Of a DNA stretch of 64,000 nt, positions 35,093 to 45,232 are shown one piece after another. How positions within the stretch are numbered: position 1 is the stretch's first letter; each line of letters opens with the position of its first letter. Position numbers and translations under genes: made by a program. Origin of the DNA: Siphonodentalium dalli (Eukaryota > Mollusca > Scaphopoda > Gadilida > Siphonodentaliidae); NCBI GenBank assembly GCA_032622095.1, contig CP136066.1:175767164-175831163 (forward strand), read 5' to 3'. A model generated the notes under the pieces. The model searched no databases, was not told the DNA's origin, and saw only the letters and a program-made list of their open reading frames with translations.

Positions 35093-35267
35093 AAAGGGGG
35101 ATAATGCACACACGGAGTGTGGAATGTTAAAGTGACACGAGGTAAGGGACGTTATGTAATATTGGTGTGTGAATATTAAAGGAGCATTCTCGCTATACAA
35201 ACCCCCCTCCCCACTTATAGATATATAACGAAGACGAGAATAACATGTTGATGAAGTTTATTGAAAT

Positions 35268-36807
35268 TTAATCATTGTCTGAATCTTCGACCGTTAGATT
35301 TACTTCTAAGAGTTTCTTGAATTTTCTCATCGCTTCATCTGCAGCCCATTCATTATTATATCCGCGTTTGGTCAGTTTGACCATTTTCTTCATGATCGTG
35401 TTATGTATGGGTGATGTTTTCAATCGATACTGGTATTCTATTAATCGTCTATAACTTTTGAGAAACAGAACAAACTCTGTGTCGATGGTATCCTCTTTTC
35501 CCGACATGCTCTCATCTCCCGAAATGCTCTCTTCTTCTTTCACATCATTGGTGACGCGTTTCATCATACTTTTGAATGTGTCCATCTCGTTGACACATCG
35601 CGCAGCTTTCTTAAGACCGAATACCGTTCTACTACCGACGACATTACCATCTTTTGAATCTGATAGCGTTCCCCGTTCATCTTCATCTGTATCTTCTCCG
35701 AAGAGAGTTGTTTTTGTCTCGGACATAGCTCCGTGTTCATCCGGGTCCTCAGTTAATTTTCGTTTTAACTTATTTTCTTGACACCAGTTTTTTACGTGTC
35801 TCTGAACATCATAATGATCTGCGAACAAAAGCCCGCATTCATTACAAGGGTACGACATGTCTTCTCGAATGTTTTGACGGTTCTTCTTATTAATTTCATC
35901 GAGCTCACCAGGTGGCCGTATGTCGTTAGTATAGTCATTATGTTGACCCTGGGGCACAATATAATTATATGTTATGCCCTTCTGTTGACCAGGGAGTTCT
36001 CTGTCATCGTATTTCATCGCATTCTGTTGACCCTGGGTCTCAGTGTCTTTTGTATGTTTTTTCATCCCATTCTGTTCATCTGGGTGTTCTCTGTCTTTTT
36101 GGAGATTATATTTCATGCCATTCCATTCACCCCTATGTTGGTTCGTGTCCTCTTTTAGTACATTCTGTCGCAGACGTAATGTGTCCGGTGTTGCGGCTTT
36201 TAAATCCACCAGTAGGTAACCGTACGGTTCACTCGTCGCTTCCGAAAACTCTCGAACCATACGCTGAGGACATTCAGGATACATCTGTCTTGATAATGTT
36301 GAAATTAATCCCTTGTCGATTGGGTTATTGAACAATACCAAATATTGACAATTTCGTCGTTGCGTTGGATCTTTGTTGTAGTAGAAATTCTGGTTCAAAC
36401 TTATCAAAGATAAGTTCAAATGGTGACTTCCTTCGGAATGCAAATCATTAACTCTCTGGTCTTTTGATGAAGTTTGCATCAAGTCATCGAGTATAACTAG
36501 ATTTTTATACCGGGGGTTGATAAGCGAATCCAAGTTTGCTGGTATTCCTCGTATAAAGTTGACCTGAGGGGTGACGGTATACTTTAATTCGTCATATAGG
36601 GGCTGCCAATATTTATAAAACCATATTATTCTGTCAGGTGCGGGTGATATTTTTGAGGCAGACTTTTGTAGTAAGGTTTTCACGAAGTATGTCTTACCAC
36701 AAGATGTCGGTCCACTTACACATGCCGTGAATGGATGCTTGAAAATAAAATCTTCATGGACATTGGCCATTGGATCATCAAAGCAGGATGTTATGTCGCT
36801 TGGTGGC

Positions 36808-36868
<61 letters not shown>

Positions 36869-36921
36869 GGGGGTGATGATACTGTTGTTGTTGTTGTTGT
36901 TGTTGTTGTGGCTGATGATAC

Positions 36922-36955
<34 letters not shown>

Positions 36956-37043
36956 CTGAAGGCGTGTGTTTAACTTTGATATGACGCTTCAAACTATCTT
37001 GCCAAGCATAGACACTTAAGCACTCTTCACATTGATACTTCAT
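35268..37043 (-). CDS. Zinc finger / polyglutamine / P-loop packaging-type ATPase, intact (left arm)
   Basis: 591 aa, starting near the centre and read outward. A C2H2 finger is at residues 5-26 (C5, C8, H21, H26). Interrupted polyglutamine follows at ~31-80. The ATPase domain is ~98-300, with Walker A GPTSCGKT (~111-118) and Walker B LVILDD (~182-187). Downstream blocks DRIIWFYKYWQPLYDEL, YLVLFNNP, RQMYP and PYGYLLVDLK match the FtsK/HerA-like packaging ATPase family of Polinton/adintovirus-type elements. A second finger of C2HC type (CNEC...H...C) is at about 400-425, then an acidic linker and a helical C-terminus with an HNTIMKKM...GYNNEWAADEA pattern. Such ATPases normally translocate DNA into capsids, but no capsid gene is seen here. 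The fusion of zinc fingers to the ATPase is notable. The start codon is supported by the identical start in the other arm. Confidence 0.8.
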
Positions 37044-37353
37044 TTAACTAGTTCAGGCTGTCGTTCACAACGTCTCTTAGTGTTGTTTGTACTGGATACA
37101 AATTTATCACATTAGCTACAATACAACCTACCTATCCAAATGTCAATGCAATTATGAGTGATTTCAATATGAACACTCTATTATATAGATATGTGTAACC
37201 TGGTGACTGACATGATGATACAGTTATGCACTAAATAATGGACTGCTTAACCACAGCAGAATTATAGGTAACTTTTCAGGAGTTATTCGGAAATATGGCT
37301 TGTTGCCATTCATCGGAAAGCTCTCGCCGCCGGCGGATGTTGTTGGCGGCGGC
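37044..37353. promoter_or_regulatory. Inner left arm: probable divergent promoter region
   Basis: About 310 bp between the ATPase start codon and the central loop, mirrored at 37,405-37,714. Both ATPase genes point outward, so their promoters must lie here or in the loop. No TATA box is assigned with confidence. Confidence 0.35.
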
Positions 37354-37460
37354 ATTGCGGTATTTTACTGCGGCGGCGGTGCCGCCGCCGCCGCCGCCGG
37401 CGCCGCCGCCGCCAACAACATCCGCCTGCGGCGAGAGCTTTCCGATGAATGGCAACAAGC
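37310..37460. repeat. Central GCC-rich hairpin core
   Basis: GCCATTCATCGGAAAGCTCT and its inverse bracket a GCC/GGC-rich centre. The unpaired loop is 37,354-37,404, itself containing GGCGGCGGTGCCGCCGCC, so the tip can pair further. This is the only strongly GC-rich stretch of the element. The proline/alanine/glycine-rich frames crossing it are artefacts of the repeat. Confidence 0.85.
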
Positions 37461-37714
37461 CATATTTCCGACTAACTCCTGAAAAGTTACCTATAATTCT
37501 GCTGTGGTTAAGCAGTCCATTATTTAGTGCATAACTGTATCATCATGTCAGTCACCAGGTTACACATATCTATATAATAGAGTGTTCATATTGAAATCAC
37601 TCATAATTGCATTGACATTTGGATAGGTAGGTTGTATTGTAGCTAATGTGATAAATTTGTATCCAGTACAAACAACACTAAGAGACGTTGTGAACGACAG
37701 CCTGAACTAGTTAA

Positions 37715-37877
37715 ATGAAGTATCAATGTGAAGAGTGCTTAAGTGTCTATGCTTGGCAAGATAGTTTGAAGCGTCATATCAAAGTTAAACACACGCCTTC
37801 AGAACAACAACAACAACAACAACAACAGTATCATCAGCCACAACAACAACAACAACAACAACAGTATCATCACCCCC

Positions 37878-37920
<43 letters not shown>

Positions 37921-39460
37921 GCCACCAAGCGACATAACATCCTGCTTTGATGATCCAATGGCCAATGTCCATGAAGATTTTATTTTCAAGCATCCATTCA
38001 CGGCATGTGTAAGTGGACCGACATCTTGTGGTAAGACATACTTCGTGAAAACCTTACTACAAAAGTCTGCCTCAAAAATATCACCCGCACCTGACAGAAT
38101 AATATGGTTTTATAAATATTGGCAGCCCCTATATGACGAATTAAAGTATACCGTCACCCCTCAGGTCAACTTTATACGAGGAATACCAGCAAACTTGGAT
38201 TCGCTTATCAACCCCCGGTATAAAAATCTAGTTATACTCGATGACTTGATGCAAACTTCATCAAAAGACCAGAGAGTTAATGATTTGCATTCCGAAGGAA
38301 GTCACCATTTGAACTTATCTTTGATAAGTTTGAACCAGAATTTCTACTACAACACAGATCCAACGCAACGACGAAATTGTCAATATTTGGTATTGTTCAA
38401 TAACCCAATCGACAAGGGATTAATTTCAACATTATCAAGACAGATGTATCCTGAATGTCCTCAGCGTATGGTTCGAGAGTTTTCGGAAGCGACGAGTGAA
38501 CCGTACGGTTACCTACTGGTGGATTTAAAAGCCGCAACACCGGACACATTACGTCTGCGACAGAATGTACTAAAAGAGGACACGAACTAACATAGGGGTG
38601 AATGGAATGGCATGAAATATAATCTCCAAAAAGACAGAGAACACCCAGATGAACAGAATGGGATGAAAAAACATACAAAAGACACTGAGACCCAGGGTCA
38701 ACAGAATGCGATGAAATACGATGACAGAGAACTCCCTGGTCAACAGAAGGGCATAACATATAATTATATTGTGCCCCAGGGTCAACATAATGACTATACT
38801 AACGACATACGGCCACCTGGTGAGCTCGATGAAATTAATAAGAAGAACCGTCAAAACATTCGAGAAGACATGTCGTACCCTTGTAATGAATGCGGGCTTT
38901 TGTTCGCAGATCATTATGATGTTCAGAGACACGTAAAAAACTGGTGTCAAGAAAATAAGTTAAAACGAAAATTAACTGAGGACCCGGATGAACACGGAGC
39001 TATGTCCGAGACAAAAACAACTCTCTTCGGAGAAGATACAGATGAAGATGAACGGGGAACGCTATCAGATTCAAAAGATGGTAATGTCGTCGGTAGTAGA
39101 ACGGTATTCGGTCTTAAGAAAGCTGCGCGATGTGTCAACGAGATGGACACATTCAAAAGTATGATGAAACGCGTCACCAATGATGTGAAAGAAGAAGAGA
39201 GCATTTCGGGAGATGAGAGCATGTCGGGAAAAGAGGATACCATCGACACAGAGTTTGTTCTGTTTCTCAAAAGTTATAGACGATTAATAGAATACCAGTA
39301 TCGATTGAAAACATCACCCATACATAACACGATCATGAAGAAAATGGTCAAACTGACCAAACGCGGATATAATAATGAATGGGCTGCAGATGAAGCGATG
39401 AGAAAATTCAAGAAACACTTAGAAGTAAATCTAACGGTCGAAGATTCAGACAATGATTAA
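37715..39460 (+). pseudogene. Right-arm copy of the zinc finger / ATPase gene, with a nonsense codon
   Basis: Mirror copy of the 591-aa gene. It is open from 37,715 to a TAA at 38,588-38,590 where the left arm has CAA, a single C-to-T change after codon 291. The frame then continues to 39,460. The break falls just after the ATPase domain, so a truncated protein would keep the N-terminal finger, a shorter polyglutamine tract and a complete P-loop domain. It would lose the second finger and C-terminal helices, which remain encoded downstream. Other differences from the left copy are few (K/T near DPTQRR, L/H near the C-terminus). Confidence 0.85.
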
Positions 39461-40534
39461 ATTTCAATAAACTTCATCAACATGTTATTCTCGTCTTCGT
39501 TATATATCTATAAGTGGGGAGGGGGGTTTGTATAGCGAGAATGCTCCTTTAATATTCACACACCAATATTACATAACGTCCCTTACCTCGTGTCACTTTA
39601 ACATTCCACACTCCGTGTGTGCATTATCCCCCTTTAAGTATGTCATAGCATGGGTACATGTAAGATAATATAACACTATGACTATGTCTGTATCTGTTGT
39701 TGGTAAGATGTGAAATATAAATTTCAGTTCATTCGTGTAGTAATTTCGTATATGTTCAACGCTCTTCATTCGTGCGCTTGTATTGTTAACATTCCTTCAT
39801 AATGAGTGTCCCTTTAGAGTGTCTTGTGTTCCTTTAAGATTCATACACCAATATTACATCACGTCCCTTGTTTCGTGTCACTTTAACTCCTTGAGTGTAT
39901 TGCCCCTTCGAATGATGTCATAGCATGGGTACATGTAAGATAGTATAACACTATGACTATGTCTGTATCTGTTGTTGGTAAGATGTGAAATATAAATTTC
40001 AGTTCATTCGTGTAATAATTTCGTATATGTTGAACGCTCTTCATTCGTAAGAGTAATTATGACCTCCGGCTTCGTGCCGATTGTGTACTGAGCTGACACC
40101 GGGGATAAATTGACCAATGACTGCTATTGTACTGAGCTGACACCGGGGGATAAATTGACCAATGACTGCCATTGTACTGATCTGACACCGGGGATAAATT
40201 GACCAATGACTGCCCTTGTATCCTTTGACAGATATGCGTGCGCAGACTCGTTTGATGTTCGCTATCGCATTACTATGTTTTAATAGCCGAGCCTTCACTA
40301 CTCGTCTGACTCTCTTACCGACAAGACCTGTCTACACAGTACTTCTCCGGCAGACTATTCATCCACTGGTAGGCCTACATACAGGTATGCCCTAAATAAT
40401 GGACTGCTTAACCTCAGCAGAATTATAGGTAACTTTTCAGGAGTTAGTCTGAAATGTGACTTGCATCGGAAATAAAATCTTCATGGACATTGGCCATTGG
40501 ATCATCAAAACAGGATGTTATGTCGCTTGGTGAC

Positions 40535-40566
<32 letters not shown>

Positions 40567-40836
40567 GTGTTGTTGTTGTTGTTGTTGTGGCTTAACCACA
40601 GCAGAATTATAGGTAACTTTTCGTCATCTTCATTATATTGAAATTTTTGGTATACAAAATGAGCGTAAGTGTGAATGGAGTGATAAGTGGTTATTACGTA
40701 ATGTTGTTATAACAATGACACCGAATCAATTTCTATTATTGAGTGACCTGGTCGTATGCATGTTTTGGATAACTAATTATCGTGTGAATGACACAGTTTA
40801 TCAACCTTAATTGATACTAACCCGTTTGTTCAGACA
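39461..40836. repeat. Right-arm non-coding repeats (mirror of 33,889-35,267)
   Basis: In order: direct repeats of the ~130-bp unit (39,633-39,763 and 39,913-40,043), the 44-bp triplicate (40,080-40,212), and the decayed ATPase-gene scrap with TTG repeats (40,478-40,600) between copies of the AGAATTATAGGTAACTTTTC module. The minus-strand 85-codon frame at 40,041 follows the triplicate. Confidence 0.8.
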
Positions 40837-41228
40837 TTAAATCGATATGTTTTCTGAATAGCATATAACTGTGACCGGGGAAATAATAGAATTCATTTGG
40901 TAAAGCAAAGGTGTGAAAGACACATTGTTACCACCAATGTCGCGTGTGTGATTACGTGTACATAATATGTTCCATCGAATATGACAATTCATTCTGGAGG
41001 GTTGTAATTTCACATTACCATTTTCGACCGTTAGTGATTCAACATAGTACATCTCAATACTTCCAATAATTCACGATAATACACACCTGTCATATACTCA
41101 ATAACTTCCTCTGGGGTAGAGAGTGTAAAGAATAAACGCTCTTTATTATTTATGTAAAAGTAATGGTGTCTATTTTCAGGTATGACAATTATATGAACTG
41201 CGTCCGATAAACACTGGAATGTATGCAT
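40837..41228 (-). CDS. Two overlapping small frames of unknown function (right arm)
   Basis: On the minus strand, 41,031-41,228 (65 codons) overlaps 40,837-41,052 (71 codons) by 22 bases in another frame. Both are open here, while the left arm has a stop in the first. The pair may be one frameshifted gene of the parental element. No domain is recognised, and a capsid-related origin is only a guess. Read inward, convergent with the ATPase gene. Confidence 0.35.
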
Positions 41229-41728
41229 TCATATCGATGGTCACAATGTCCAATAAAGCTATTTTCTAAACATCGATTAATAAATACATTGAAACATTGG
41301 TTGAACAAAAAAAATAACGAAAGATATTACACGCAAATAATTTAACATTCGACATTTTTTAATATCGAGATTATCAGAAACCGAAAACTCGTTATAAATT
41401 TTTTATTTAAACTTTTTTTTTTAGAGAAATAATTTTGAGGGTTTTGAAATTTTTTCTTTTGAAATTTTGGGGTTTTAAAATTTTTGTTTTGGAAAAATAA
41501 TTTTAGGGTTTTTAAATTTTTTGGAAAAATAAATTTTGGAAGTTTTGAAATTTTTTTTTTGGAAAAATAATTTTTGGGTTTTGAAATTTTGGGAATATTT
41601 TAGTACAACCAATTTTAGACCCCCAAAGATTCTATTTTTAGATGTGACGCGAACGAGACACCCACAACCAATTTTAGACCCAAAGATTCTATTTTTAGAT
41701 GTGAAGGTAACGAGGAGGCTATTCTTCT

Positions 41729-41734
41729 CATGTT
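41729..41734. repeat. Target-site duplication, right (CATGTT)
   Basis: Matches 32,991-32,996 exactly. The MITE sequence resumes at ATCATAAAGACC. Confidence 0.9.
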
Positions 41735-42102
41735 ATCATAAAGACCTACTATATTTTACCTGAGCAAGAGCCTGATTGTGTTACAGAAGACAGCACAGTG
41801 CTACTGGCTAATCACACACAAATGGCATAAACGCTCTTTATTAGTTCCATATCAGGTATTCACCAACAAAGAACGCTCTTTATGTTTACCATCATAATAT
41901 AAACAAACACCAGAAAAGTAAATTTTTATGCTTTTGTTTACATAACAATGGTCAAACAAATGACCATAACATACTGTTTATGCAATATTTCTTATTTGTA
42001 TACGACAAAGTCTATCTACATTTTGATGTATTATGTGGCGGTTTTTGACGGGTGGAGATATTTTCACAGGATACCCACCGCCAAGGAAAACCGTGTCTTT
42101 AC

Positions 42103-43255
42103 TCGCAATCTGTTTTATGGGTAGAATTCAGCACATGGACTGGTAATCTATGGTGAGACAACTACAAACAAATCCACATGTACAAAATATATAGAGAAAA
42201 TGTTATTCGCATTCGCTTTATTGGCCGACATTATATTTACCGTTATGAAGACAATAAATTATTGGCCTCTGGATAACCAATTTCCTTCATCAGGGACAAT
42301 GCATTGTTAGGGGTTGGGGAAGGGGTTTCTTTCACTCATTGTGGTCACATTTTCAATTGAATTTCACTACGGATTTTATTCCATTGCTTGGTGACTAAAA
42401 TAATTAGAATTTTCAGAATGACAAGATGGCCGGGTTATGATAGATCTTTAAGTGTATTGTTTGTTTTAGACCCAGGTTCCAAAACAAGACCGAATTTCCC
42501 CTGATATTAGTCGAAGAATATTTAGTCATATTAACTGTTGGGTTGGACTTTTACAACATATCGTAGAGTCGGGACACAAAAATGTGAACGTTTATTCCAA
42601 AGTTTGGGATTTTGGTCTGGATCAACCCGGATGTAGGTTGACAAGTTCAACTTGGAAACGACACAGAGCGTTGAATGATATTCTTTTCATTATATGGTCT
42701 TAATAAAGAGCGTTTTCTTCACTTCTGTATTAACTTCAGGAAACAAATGAAACTTGCGCAGACTATGATAAGATGTTGGACATAGTATAAATTATATTAT
42801 TTAATATGTCGGTAATTCGTGTTCTTGGTGCCTGAGAACAGTGAAGTTAAAAATTATTTTCATGTTAACAAAGTTTAGGAAATTGGGTTATAATTTCAAA
42901 CAGGTTGATAGTTCTTCAATATCGTGTCACAGTAATCGATATTATTTAATTAAAAACAAATAAATTACAGACAGATATTATATATTATTTTATCCCACCC
43001 CGATTTATAATAGACCATCGCTAACACCCCTCAAGTAATCTAATTTATTTCCACGTACGCTATATGTTCTACCCGTCATATAAAAAAAACCCAAATTACA
43101 TTTTTATGTTAATTTTTTGTTTCAGAAAAACGTCACGTGAATTGAACAAACTCTTGGATCTCCAACATTGACACGTGGATTAATAATGACACCATCGTAT
43201 TAAAATCGACACATGTACAAAGGGTTGGCCAGCATAAGTTGTCCGTTTATTAATT
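42103..43255 (+). other. Upstream region of the second cGLR gene
   Basis: Collinear with 11,588-12,739 in segment A with few differences. It contains an AATAAAGAGCGTT motif (about 42,703) and the predicted 3' splice site TTGTTTCAG at 43,117-43,125. The palindromic element ends about 1.5 kb before the start codon. Confidence 0.6.
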
Positions 43256-45232
43256 ATGGCGTCCTCGTCACGAAGTCGGTGCAGTGAGGACTCACGTGAG
43301 CTATCTCGGTGTTATAATCGGATTCTGCTACAAGGGTTTAGAAGCAGACAAACGGCACGTCAGTCGACTGATCGTTATACAATTACATTAGTGGGGAGCT
43401 TGGCGAGCGGTGTGGATATTGATGGAAGTGATAAAGATACTCTGATTGAACCTCGAAACATAATAATAGATGAATCCAGTTTGAGATACCGACATGACCT
43501 CCCGTGTTATGTCCGGATATCTACTGAGGGTTTAGCTGGGCTCGTACCAAGCATCCTCTTGGGTGACGGGGAATACGTGCTGGCTGATCCCATCAGAGAC
43601 ATGCGTGAAGAGATCTTTGGAAAAACTATAGAGGCTGATGGATTATCAAAGGTTGGTAAGATACTCGAAGGTCCATTCACCACAACCGACCTTGTTCCAC
43701 AACTAAAAATAAGTAGAATACCACAGACAGCACACTTATTTTCCACACGTGACCGGTCATGGCCGTCGGACCACATTATATCGCTAATTTGCTCTGGGGA
43801 ATTCCACCTTGCGGCACGACCTGCTCCATCAGACCCGGACAGTGGGCACGATTTCTGTCTGTCGTTCGCTAAGGCAGAAGTCGTGCTCTTGAGAACAATG
43901 TCAGTTTACCAGATACTCAGTATAAAGCTTTTGAAGATAATCGGACGCGTCATTAAGGGAGAGTTGACGTCCTACCATCTGAAAACGTCAGCTCTCTGGC
44001 ATTTCGAGCAGACGGACGCTCGATTCTGGGAAAATGACTTATCAGTGGTGGCTATATTAAAGAGACTTGATCAGTATTTAAAAGGAAGATTCCTGCCTCA
44101 TTATTTTGTTCCTGAAATGAACTTGTTGACTGGTGTCTCGGAATCTGATCTTATATATATCCGGATACGTCTGTGGTCTCTTCTCGGGTTGTTTATCATC
44201 ACTGATGATATCGCGGGAATGACACCACACACAAGGCTGAATCTCACATGTTTTATATTTGATCATTTAAGTAGACAACTCTCTGAAACAAAGCCGGCTA
44301 TCACGCAGACAGTTCATATGTCTCATATCGGGAACACCATAGAAGCAGCAGAGGTCATGTATGGGTCCGGGGTTGCATCCCATGACATGAAACAACGAGT
44401 ATCCACATCTGTATTGATGAGATTTTCAATCCATGCAATCAGACGCCAGCTTATAGACACAGTTAAATCATGGCTTACGTCAGTTAATAAGACGGTTGAT
44501 CTTTGGATGTATTCTAGACAACATAAATATATTTCATATGACGTCTTTGTTACATATATATCTATAATTATAGATTCAAATAAGAACTCTTTAGACGATT
44601 TCTTCGTGATGACATCGACAGGTTACAATACAGGGGGCCGTCGTGCTATCAGAAGAGCAGTGGGAAAATCAGAAAAAATAATGAAGAAATGGTTGGATTT
44701 TGTCGATGATATCATTACCAAGTTACAACCATACGGGAACATTGTTGCTGATCAAGTGTCACGTGATATATCACACAAGTCACGTGGTGACAGCCGCGTG
44801 AGCGGCAATCGCTGCGATGAAAATGTCGACCAACATTTCTATAAAATTACCAAAGAGTTGCTAACGTTTGCATTCGATCATATTGGAAAGTTCAGTTATC
44901 CTCTCGATAATGACACTTATTCCTTGAGACCGGTGCCAGTCGGCGACTTCGGTGGAAACATTGTCATATTAAATGATGTTATCGAGAGAATGTTCCTCAA
45001 CGTTGAGTATGCTCTTGTTATGTGCGCTCGGGTCAAGACATCTCGCGGATCATGTGATCAGACGGGAAGAATAAAGCGAACGATGAATCATGAGAGTCTA
45101 GAATATCGATGTTACTTGGCGTTGTTAGCTTTAATCGTGGTGCTGAGTGAATTCTACGTGTTGTGTTCTGTGTCAAGTGAGCATCACGGGTGGATGGAAT
45201 TCGTGGCCGCCACATTCCGCCGAGAGCATTGA
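43256..45232 (+). CDS. cGAS-like receptor (Mab-21-type nucleotidyltransferase), intact copy 2
   Basis: A single-exon 658-aa protein. The nucleotidyltransferase signature is LVGSLASG...GSDKD (GS 47-48, D59, D61), with the third acid D145 in TTTDLVPQL. The Mab-21 lobe is SFAKAEVVLL, SYHLKTSALWHFE and FLPHYFVPEMNLL. The predicted role is a cyclic-nucleotide-producing innate sensor, as for copy 1. The first ~130 residues are almost identical to copy 1. From ~330 onward the two diverge with many amino-acid changes and small indels. The last ~120 residues and the 3' flank resemble the fragment at 135-629 more than copy 1, so the gene looks recombinant. All catalytic acids are kept. Confidence 0.85.
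   Translation: MASSSRSRCSEDSRELSRCYNRILLQGFRSRQTARQSTDRYTITLVGSLASGVDIDGSDKDTLIEPRNIIIDESSLRYRHDLPCYVRISTEGLAGLVPSILLGDGEYVLADPIRDMREEIFGKTIEADGLSKVGKILEGPFTTTDLVPQLKISRIPQTAHLFSTRDRSWPSDHIISLICSGEFHLAARPAPSDPDSGHDFCLSFAKAEVVLLRTMSVYQILSIKLLKIIGRVIKGELTSYHLKTSALWHFEQTDARFWENDLSVVAILKRLDQYLKGRFLPHYFVPEMNLLTGVSESDLIYIRIRLWSLLGLFIITDDIAGMTPHTRLNLTCFIFDHLSRQLSETKPAITQTVHMSHIGNTIEAAEVMYGSGVASHDMKQRVSTSVLMRFSIHAIRRQLIDTVKSWLTSVNKTVDLWMYSRQHKYISYDVFVTYISIIIDSNKNSLDDFFVMTSTGYNTGGRRAIRRAVGKSEKIMKKWLDFVDDIITKLQPYGNIVADQVSRDISHKSRGDSRVSGNRCDENVDQHFYKITKELLTFAFDHIGKFSYPLDNDTYSLRPVPVGDFGGNIVILNDVIERMFLNVEYALVMCARVKTSRGSCDQTGRIKRTMNHESLEYRCYLALLALIVVLSEFYVLCSVSSEHHGWMEFVAATFRREH

Larger units (their letters stand above)
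32997..41728. mobile_element. 8.7-kb palindromic Polinton/Maverick-like element
   Basis: The whole element is an inverted repeat: left arm 32,997-37,353, loop 37,354-37,404, right arm 37,405-41,728. The arms are nearly identical, with differences limited to scattered substitutions and CAA-repeat length. The ends read AGAAGAATAGCC and its inverse, flanked by a 6-bp CATGTT duplication. A 6-bp duplication, ends starting AG, long inverted repeats and a virus-type packaging ATPase gene are all Polinton/Maverick hallmarks. DNA polymerase B, integrase, protease and capsid genes are not seen, so it is non-autonomous. Each arm carries, from the centre outward, the ATPase gene, ~0.28-kb direct repeats, a 44-bp triplicate, a decayed ATPase-gene scrap, two small overlapping frames, and an A/T-rich subterminal tract. 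The classification is inference from structure plus one gene. Confidence 0.75.
32874..42098 (+). mobile_element. TTAA-type MITE split by the palindromic element
   Basis: The MITE proper is 32,874-32,996 plus 41,735-42,098, together ~487 bp and collinear with the intact 494-bp copy at 48,147-48,640. Flanks are TTAA (32,870-32,873) and TTAC (42,099-42,102, one change). Segment A shows the empty TTAA at 11,584-11,587. So the MITE entered segment B after the A/B split and was later hit by the palindrome. Confidence 0.85.

Noticed and set aside
35458-36331. Three 107-126-codon plus-strand frames (and mirrors at 38,397-39,270)
   Set aside because: They are shadows of the zinc finger/ATPase gene on the other strand, with no domain resemblance.
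36735-36973. Poly-leucine and poly-valine frames opposite the ATPase gene (also 37,799-37,993)
   Set aside because: They are antisense translations of the CAA repeat encoding polyglutamine.
37276-37534. Pro/Ala/Gly-rich frames across the palindrome centre
   Set aside because: They arise from the GCC repeat in the loop, and exist on both strands because the sequence is palindromic.
32991-41734. Palindrome as a sequencing or assembly artefact
   Set aside because: Fold-back read artefacts do not create a 6-bp target duplication, do not resume the two halves of a MITE on either side, and do not give arms with different stop codons and repeat lengths.
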